Below are positions 56,880-64,000 of a DNA stretch of 64,000 nucleotides, one piece after another. Position 1 is the first letter of the stretch; each line of letters begins with the position of its first letter. Source of the DNA: Nyssa sinensis (Eukaryota > Streptophyta > Magnoliopsida > Cornales > Nyssaceae); contig CM018047.1 in NCBI GenBank assembly GCA_008638375.1, forward strand, positions 54,935,727 through 54,999,726. Direction: 5' to 3'. The notes under the pieces are model-generated. The model did no database searches. It was given only the letters and a program-made list of their open reading frames with translations, and had not been told where the DNA came from. Made by a program: the position numbers and the translations under genes.

Positions 56880-59800
56880 AATGTTACATAAAAAAAAAAT
56901 AGAGTTGCACGAACTTATTTAATTTCATCGGTTCGAATGACCGTTAAAAACTTATGTAACTTTTCACTCAAAAAAGGACCATTTTGGGGTTTTGACGGAC
57001 CAAAACATCGGATATCGGCCTAACTATGCCAAAACCCCATCACACACCTCAAAAATGATAAAATAGACTTGCATGAACTTATAGCACTCGGTTCGGATGC
57101 CTAGTTTGAAACTTTTGCAAGTTTCTGTTCCACAAAGGCCCATTTTAGGGTTTTGACGGATCAAAATGCCGGATATCGGCCTACCAACCCCAAAAATCCA
57201 TCAAACACCTCACAAATGATAAAATAGACTTACACGAACTTACGACACTCAGTTTGGATCACCGGTTTGAAACTTATGGAAGTTTCTACTCTAAAAAGGC
57301 CCATTTTGGGGTTTTGACAGACCAAAATATCGGATATCAGCCTACCGACCATGAAACCCCATCACACACCTTAAAAATGATAAAATAGACTTGCACAAAC
57401 TTACGACACTCGGTTCGGATCACCGGTTTGAAATTTATGCAAGTTTTTGCTCCAAAAATGCCAATTTTGGGGGTTTTGACAGACCAAAATGCCAGATATC
57501 GGTCTACTGACCCCAAAACCCCATCACACACCTCATAAATGATACAATAGACTTTCATGAACTTACTACACTCGGTTTGGATTACCGGTTTGAAACTTAT
57601 GTAAGTTTCTGCTCCAAAAAGGCCCATTTTAAAGTTTTGACAGACCAAAATGCCAAATATTGGCCTACCGACCCCAAAACCCCATCACACACCTCTCAAA
57701 TGGTAAAATAGACTTGCAAGAACTTACGGCACTCGATTCAGATCACCGATTTGAAACTTATGCAAGTTCTACTCCACAAAGGCCCATTTTGGGGTTTTGA
57801 CGGATCAAAATGCCGGATATCGGCCTACCAATCCCAAAAATCCATCAAACACCTCTCAAATGATAAAATAGACTTTCACAAACTTATGACACTCGATTTG
57901 GATCACCGGCTTGAAACTTATGCAAGTTTTTGCTCTAAAAAGGCCAATTTTTTAGTTTTGATGGACCAAAATGTCGGATATCGGCCTACCGACCTTGAAA
58001 TCCCATCACACACCTCACAAATGATAGAATAGATTTGCACAAACTTATGACACTCGGTTCGGATCACCTGTTTGAAACTTATGCAAGTTTCTGCTCCAAA
58101 AAGGCCCATTTTGGGGTTTTGACAGACCAAATTGTCGGATATCGGCCTACCAACTCTAAAACCCCATCACACACCTCACAAATGATACAATAGACTTGTA
58201 CGAACTTACTACACTCGGTTTGGATCACCAGTTTGAAACTTATGTAAGTTTCTGCTTCAAAAAGGCCCATTTTGGAGTTTTGATTGACCAAAATGCCAGA
58301 TATTGGCCAACTGAACCTGAAACCCCATATCACACCTCCCAAATGATAAAATAGACTTGCACAAACTTACAGCACTCGGTTCGGATCACCGGTTTGAAAC
58401 TTATGCAAGTTTCTGCTCCACAAAGGCCCATTTTGGGGTTTTGACGGACCAAAATGCCGAATATCGGCCTAACAATCCCAAAAACTCATCACACACCTCC
58501 CAAATGATAAAATAGACTTATACCAACTTACGACACTCGGTTCGGATCATCGGTTTGAAACTTATGCAAGTTTTTGCTCCAAAAAGGCCCATTTTTTAGT
58601 TTTTACGGACCAAAATGCCGGATATCGGTCTACCGATCCCAAAACCCCATCACACACCTCACAAATGATAAAATAAACTTACATGAACTTATGACACTCT
58701 GTTCGGATCACCGGTTTGAAACTTATGCAAGTTTATGCTCCAAAAGGCCCATTTTGGGGTTTTGACGGACCAAAATGCCATATATCAGCCTACCAACCCA
58801 GAAACCCAATCACACACCTCAAAAATGATATAATAGACTTGCACAAACTTACTACACTCGATTAGGATCACCGGTTTGAAACTTATGCAATTTTCTGCTC
58901 CAAAAAAGCCCATTTTTTAGTTTTGACGGACCAAAATACCGGATATCGGCCTAACGACCCCGAAACCCCATCACACTCCTCAAAAATGATAAAATAGACT
59001 TTCACAAACTTACGACACTCAGTTCGGATCACCGGTTTGAAACTTATGCAAGTTTCTGCTCTAAAAAGTCCCATTTTAGGGTGTTGACGGACCAAAATGC
59101 CGGATATCGGCCTACCAACCTCGAAACCCCATCACACACCTCACAAATGATACAATAGACTTTCATGAACTTACTACAATCGATTTGGATTATCGGTTTG
59201 AAACTTATGCAAGTTTCTGCTCCAAAAATGCCTATTTTAGAGTTTTAACGAACCAAAATGCCAGATATTGGCCTACCGATTCCAAAACCCTATCACACAC
59301 CTAAAAAATGAAAAAATAGACTACCACAAACTTACGACAATCAGTTCAGATCACCGGTTTGAAACTTATACAAGGTTTTGCTCCAAAAAAGCCCATTTTT
59401 TAGTTGACGGACCAAAATGTCGGATATCAGCCTACCAACTCTGAAACCCCATCATACACCTCACAAATGATAAAATAGACTTGCACGAACTTACAACACT
59501 CGGTTCAAATCACCAGTTTGAAATTTATGCAAGTTTCTGCTTCAAAAAGACCTATTTTGGGGTTTTAATGGACCAAAATGCCAGATATCAGCCTACCAAC
59601 CCCAAAACCCCATCACATACCTCAAAAATGATATAATAGACTTGCATGAACTTACTACACTCGGTTTGGATCACCAGTTTGAAACTTATGCAAGTTTCTA
59701 CTCCAAAAAGGCCCATTTTGGAGTTTTGACAGACCAAAATGCCAGATATCGACCTACCAACCCCAAAACCCCATCACACACCTCCCAAATGATAAAATAA

Positions 59801-60010
59801 ACTTGCACAAACTTACGGCACTAGGTTTGGATGCCTGGTCAGAAACTTTTGCAAGTTTCTGCTCCACAAAGGCTCATTTTGGGGTTTTGACGGACCAAAA
59901 TACTGGATATCAACCTAACTATTTCGAAACCCCATCACACACTTCACAAATGACAAAATAGACTACCAAAAACTGACGACAATCAGTTTGGATTCGTGGT
60001 TTGCAACTTA
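56880..60010. repeat. 161-bp satellite array, about 19 copies, in CACTA
   Basis: Each unit contains 'ccggatatcggcctacc', 'ccccatcacacacctc', 'aaaatagacttgcac', 'ggatcaccggtttgaaactt' and 'cccattttggggttttgacgg'. The mark 'ggatatc' falls at 57010, 57171, 57332, 57494 and about 57655, spacing 161-162. Copies differ by point changes spread across the unit, so the array is not recent, or was shaped by gene conversion. Open frames across it on both strands follow from the repeat and are not called. Confidence 0.95.
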
Positions 60011-60449
60011 TGCTACTTTATGTCGTTCTTACTATTTATGCATGAAAAAAAATAATATATTCACTTTCATATATATTTAATAAGTGTTCTAATATATATC
60101 ATTTGATCTTTATTTCATATTGATCGGGATTATTGCGTCGCCGTCTTTCTGTTTTGCATCGGGACTTATTATTTTTATTTTTATTTTTCTTTTCATGGAC
60201 ATCTGTAATTACATTTTCTGAGACAATTTTTTATTTTTGTATTTATTGTTAAATTGTACTTTTATAAATGTAAGTAATTAGTATAATATATATATATATG
60301 AATCTATTTTTCTTTTAATATATTAATTTTAGAATGTTTGGATTTTATTATATATCAGGATGATTGATACAAGTTTAAATAGGAATAAAACAAATAATTT
60401 AGGTCAAAAAATGGGGGAAAAAAAAACACAACTTTGAGCAACTCATACA

Positions 60450-60805
60450 CAAGCGTCGCTAAAAGAAAACAACCATTTTTAACGACACTTCACATTCGTC
60501 GCTAAATTAGACCAAAAAACTATTAGCGACGGGCGACGCACGACGCACACTAAGCGTTGCTAAAGGGCCCTATTAGCGACGCCCATTACGCCCATGGCTA
60601 ATATTAGCGACGCTCCAAGGGCGTCGCTAATAAGTATTTTTAGCGACGCATACATGGGTGTGCATCGCTAATAGTATTTACAACACGTCTTTTAGCGACG
60701 CATGTGACAACGCTCATGTGTGCGTCGCAAAACCTCGTTAGCGACGCTTTTTGTTACTATTAGCGATGCTTGTGTGCATTGCTAATAGTACTTTTTCCTG
60801 TAATG
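60450..60805. repeat. Right subterminal repeats of CACTA
   Basis: About twenty copies of 'attagcgacgc', 'gcgtcgctaa' and variants in both directions, many in palindromic pairs around 10-40 base spacers. Confidence 0.9.
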
Positions 60806-60808
60806 CTG

Positions 60809-61695
60809 GTAATGAAAGATAAATTGTGCATAAGCACCACATGCGACGTTGAGTTTCTTCGGAATTCAACTATGACACGAAAAATGCCAGGTAGAAGGAT
60901 CTAATCCCTCAGGCATGAGATATCTCCATTGAAGTAAAACTGGAGTCCAGTTCGAAACGGATTCTACTAATGAAAGTGATAAGATGTTGTGTTCAAAAAT
61001 GGAAGCATGTTTTACCCTCATTTTTCTACACATATTTACATGTTTTGAAGTCTCTTTGATATATTTGAAGAAGTACATGTTTAGCTTGAATTCTTTAAAT
61101 TGTTTCAAAGCTATCTGTTTTAAAAAATGCATATACTCTGTATTTAAAGTCTACGAGAAATTGATAGTGAATGTTTTATAAAATCTCTTATACTAACCAC
61201 TACTAATTGAAAACCCATGACAAATGCTGGAATTACTCACAAGCTTAGTTTAGCTTACCCGAATTTATCTGACCCACATTTCAAGTGACTGATAGTAGTC
61301 CTGACTTTTGATGATGATGATGATTAGAGCTTTGCCCATTTTGGGAAGCGCTGTGGAACACTAGTTAGTCACTTTTTGTATTACAAGATAGTAAAATTGT
61401 TATGTATTAAGCCCCACGGGGCAATTGAACATGTATTATTTATAAAGTCTTAAAAGTTTTTATTATGTTCTGAATGTATAATCATATGTACCGTTCTGAA
61501 GAGCGGCAGTACCGGGCGGATGTGCGAAAATTTAGAAAGAAGAAAGTTAAAGAAAAAGTTTTTCACGCTTCTGCAAACACAGGCCGCACCACCTTCCGAT
61601 ACCATCGCTTATGTGAGCCTTACCTGACGGCCCCTAGGCCAAAGAGTGGTGGTCGCGATACGAGATCCGCACAGGGTGGGTTTTGGGTCGTGACA
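60809..61695 (+). repeat. 3' part of LTR A3 after the CACTA element
   Basis: Continues the LTR with 'aaattgtgcataagcacca', as in A1. The open frame at 61474-61761 only spans the LTR end 'gagatccgcacagggtggg' and has no gene features. Confidence 0.85.
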
Positions 61696-62299
61696 ATGTT
61701 AATAGTTCCTTATTTATTGGATTTGATTGTGACCGTTTTATTGTTGCAGTATTCATGTTGATTGTAATTATTGTGCCTTATCCATATTCACGCTACACCG
61801 TTACTCACAACTGTTATTGTGCCTTATTGTCTATTGGCCATTGTGGTATTTTACTATTAACTGTAACTGTTGTCATGACTGGCTATCATATTACCTTTGG
61901 ATTTATGTTTTTCTATGTATCCCTAACCCATATTGGAGATAGACTTTTACTTACTGAGCTTTGTTAGCTCATCCCACTTATTATATTTTTCAGGTGAGAA
62001 TGCTATAGAACCACAATAGGGGGTCAAGAGCGTAGGGAGACAATCGAGGAGCACAATAGAATGATATAGTCTCTCCCATGTACTCACCACCTAAGAGTGG
62101 TTGTATGTTATGCTTATGATGGGTTACAGTTTTCAATTATTAAACAATATCTTATACTAAGGCTTCCGCTAATCTACTGTTAAGTTATATTATATAATGT
62201 TATCATTGATGCTAAGAATGAAAAAAAATAGGGATGACCATTTAGTCGGCCCCGCTACACGAGATCCGCATAGGGTCGGTTTCAGGTCGTGACAACAAC

Positions 62300-63369
62300 T
62301 TCTTAGAAGGAAACTTTAAGAGATTCCAAGGCTAGAAATGAGTTTTGAAAGATAGAAAGTTAGAAAACTTAGGTCTCATTTGTGGTTTCTCTCCAAGCAC
62401 GACTTGCAAAATTTTCTCCAGCAATTTCTGAAGATTTTAGATCCTAAGTGTCTTAACTATACTAAAGAAGAGCCAAGGGGTGAAAATACCCTTTTGCCCT
62501 TAATGAGTCGCAGGATTTCATTACACTACATCCTGTCCCGAAATGCTTCAAATCGATATTCTTCTTTAACCAAAGTTCTTAAATTTATTTTAAATGATAT
62601 TTTTCTAAAAAAATTATTTTCGCCTGTTGGCGGACGCGGCCGGATCCACCCGAGCTGCCCTTTTGGGTCCATTTTTTAAACTATTTCTGATTTTTCTCAA
62701 ATTCTCACAAGAGATATATTTTAACATTCTAAACATATTTTCCTTCTATGGCATACTCAAATTATGCTTCTAAACATAACTCATGTCTAAATGATGCATG
62801 TATAATGTCCTATCGGTAAATAATGCATGAATAGTATCCTACCGGCAAAACGAAAAATTTACTATGATTTTTCAGATCTTTACACCCCTTCCCCCCCCCC
62901 CCTCCCCATGCCCCACCAAAATAAATTTTTTTGGCTCTTGTTAATTAATTCTATTTTACTTTTTTTTTTAATTTCTATTTACTGCAATTGACCAGCAAAA
63001 TATCATAAATAGAACATTTAGATGTTTCACACAATTGAAGTCCCTATTTTTCCCTTTCTTAGCTATCAAAATGGATTTCTGGTAAAAAAAAAAAGAAATA
63101 AAAAATCATGGATCCAGTAGTACTAGTGTTTCTAAAAAGTTGAAATCGAATCTATGGCCTATGTACATCAAAATGAAAGTTCTATTTTTTTTTTTTTATA
63201 AGTAAAATGGAAGTTCTTTTGAGAACTTAAATGTAAGTTCATTTTGGTACTTTGGGGTGATGGCTTACTATTTTATTGCGTGTATGTCATTCTTAGATTT
63301 TTTTTTTCAAATTGACATAAATTTGGTTCTTGCTTTCCTTCATGTGGAAGCTGTAGAGATTTTTGAGGA
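62300..63369. other. Unassigned repeat DNA, poly-C tract
   Basis: 62300-62884 may be the rest of the outermost LTR. A 13-14 base C run sits near 62894. The remainder is AT-rich with a T run at 63188. No gene is seen; a 99-codon frame at 62380-62679 has no motif. Confidence 0.4.
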
Positions 63370-63701
63370 GCTTTGATACCATGTTGGAATTCTTTGATAC
63401 TCTAATACTAAATGGAATTGCTTAAACATGTAGTTGGAGATGTATAGCGATAGGCTGTACAGAGTTCCTTTGCCAATTGCCTGAGAGATTGTTTTCTTTT
63501 ACAAAATATCTATATTATTTTTTTTATATCACTCTCTTTTTTTTCTTCTCTTGATTCCCTTACATATGCAGCCCATATAGTCCTTTATATGGGTTTAGGA
63601 TTACATAGATATTTGAATACAACCTTTAAAATTCTAAAACAACCTTTAGAAATTTCTAGGCAACCCTTAAAATTCCTAAACAACCCTTACAATTCTTAGA
63701 C
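63370..63701 (-). mobile_element. Copia-type LTR with primer-binding site
   Basis: Minus strand 'ATGGTATCAAAGC' (63370-63382) is a slightly changed initiator-tRNA-Met primer-binding site. The LTR begins TGTTGGAATTC on the plus strand at 63382 and may end 'cttagaca' at 63701. A minus-strand TATA 'cccatataaagg' lies at 63581-63593. Internal sequence to the left is not recognisable, so this is a remnant or the edge of one. The right end is uncertain. Confidence 0.6.
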
Positions 63702-64000
63702 ATATTCATGTATCAAATTGTATACAAAGTTGTAACTAAACAATTATGCATTATAGAAACATTCAAAATTATATTTCCGACCCTCCCCCTTAATTTTGAG
63801 TTTTTCTTTTCTTTTCATCTTCAATCTCCATCCTTCATTGTTCATTCTTCAATCTTCAATCAACATTCTTCATTCTTGTTAGCATCAATTGATTCTTCTC
63901 TATTTTTTCTTCTTGAAAACTTCATTGAAATTGTAAGCTTAGTTCCATATTTTGGTTTCTTGATTCTCAATATAATTTGCAAAACAAAATATTAATAATC
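63702..64000. other. AT-rich end of window, nothing recognised
   Basis: A T/C-rich stretch ('ttttcttttcatcttcaatc') with an incidental 95-codon frame. It could be the leader of an element continuing past the window. Confidence 0.4.

Larger units (their letters stand above)
53947..60805 (+). mobile_element. CACTA (En/Spm) transposon, 6859 bp, TSD CTG
   Basis: It starts CACTATAGAAATTT and ends, inverted, CATTACAGGAAAAAG, with flanks CTG (53944-53946) and CTG (60806-60808), the 3-bp TSD of CACTA elements. Both ends carry many inverted copies of 'ttagcgacgc' and 'gcgtcgctaa', typical subterminal repeats. Inside are two transposase genes and a long satellite. The empty site is visible at 28685-28720 in LTR A1. 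The first gene is broken, so it is not autonomous. Confidence 0.96.
50936..61695 (+). mobile_element. Solo LTR A3, TSD ATGTT, interrupted by CACTA
   Basis: It starts TGTAACACCCTGACATG and ends 'gggttttgggtcgtgaca'. ATGTT flanks both sides exactly (50931-50935 and 61696-61700). Without the CACTA element and its 3-bp TSD, it measures about 3.9 kb. It shares with A1 the TA/TG tract, GA-rich leader, ~150-bp units (52760-52940), 'gtgagtaatcctg' (53560) and the segment 60826-61040. No coding sequence belongs to it; an open frame at 53101-53283 (60 codons) has no known motif. Confidence 0.9.
47836..62294 (+). mobile_element. Solo LTR A2, TSD ACAAC, interrupted
   Basis: It starts TATAATACCCTGACC (a TG to TA change of the family start) and ends 'tttcaggtcgtgaca'. 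ACAAC flanks both sides (47831-47835 and 62295-62299), an exact 5-bp TSD across 14.5 kb. Removing the inner LTR A3 and its TSD leaves about 3.69 kb. Its 5' part carries host gene fragments at 48655-49737. No internal retrotransposon sequence is present, so it is a solo LTR. Confidence 0.85.
45373..62884 (-). mobile_element. Possible outermost LTR of the nest
   Basis: It starts TGTCACGCCCCGAATTTTC on the plus strand; in reverse this reads ...CGGGGCGTGACA, a common plant gypsy LTR end, so the LTR would face the minus strand. The other end may be 'ctttaca' at 62884, leaving about 3.0 kb after removing the inner elements. Flanks are C-runs on both sides (ccccc and cccct), so the TSD is uninformative. 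The start is convincing, the other end is a guess. Confidence 0.35.

Noticed and set aside
57337..59095. Open frames of 60-103 codons on both strands across the 161-bp array
   Set aside because: Each is the same translation of the satellite unit, so not an independent gene.
54000..60800. Short regular palindromic repeats that might suggest a CRISPR-like array
   Set aside because: The subterminal 'gcgtcgctaa' words and the 161-bp tandem units are CACTA features, with no unique spacers of fixed length.
61474..61761. 95-codon frame near the right end of LTR A3
   Set aside because: It crosses the LTR end and its TSD, so it cannot be an ancestral gene.

Overview
This is nuclear DNA from a flowering plant, most likely a eudicot (woody is a guess). 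It shows a spliced nuclear gene with plant-type GT-AG introns, plant LTR retrotransposons, LINEs, a TRIM, hAT- and PIF-type MITEs, a CACTA element and AT-rich intergenic DNA. I see no rRNA, no intact tRNA and no CRISPR array.

The only gene that looks intact is a peroxisomal citrate synthase on the minus strand (13516-25130). It has 13 exons and 512 codons plus stop, every intron is GT-AG, and the reading frame stays open throughout. It carries an N-terminal PTS2 signal and the catalytic residues H325, H364 and D420. Its introns hold a hAT MITE, a LINE tail, a 148-bp duplication, two copies of another MITE family and a 21-G tract.

Region by region: 1-965 is LTR-like debris and a 113-115 bp tandem repeat. 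990-6431 is a decayed Ty3/gypsy element on the minus strand, with LTR, gag, protease, RT, RNase H, a second RNase H and integrase; a deletion joins RNase H to integrase through an 18-bp palindrome. 6955-7808 is a hAT-type MITE with an 8-bp target-site duplication (TSD). 10642-12057 is a solo LTR with a TSD and GC-rich minisatellites. 25678-30117 is a ~4.4-kb LTR of a family seen again further right. 31127-37465 holds a PIF-type MITE and two foldback elements; the left foldback is split by a solo LTR, itself split by a Ty1/copia element. 37466-42900 is mostly featureless, apart from a LINE tail, a COQ3 exon fragment and a third copy of the intronic MITE. 42900-45345 is a LINE whose RT is interrupted by a 472-bp TRIM.

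From about 45.4 to 62.9 kb is a deep nest. An outer LTR (tentative) contains a solo LTR with TSD ACAAC (47836-62294). That contains a second solo LTR of the same family with TSD ATGTT (50936-61695), which contains a 6859-bp CACTA transposon with TSD CTG (53947-60805). The CACTA element carries a gutted TNP2 transposase gene, a second transposase gene with two nonsense codons, and about 19 copies of a 161-bp satellite. The 47.8-kb LTR carries joined fragments of host genes: plastid division protein MinD and a DUF676 lipase-like hydrolase. The window ends with a copia LTR on the minus strand.

The genes do not form an operon or pathway. The landscape is one housekeeping metabolic gene in a graveyard of mobile elements. 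The most notable structures are the nested insertions dated by their TSDs, the gene fragments carried inside an LTR, the satellite array inside the CACTA element, and the TRIM inside a LINE.
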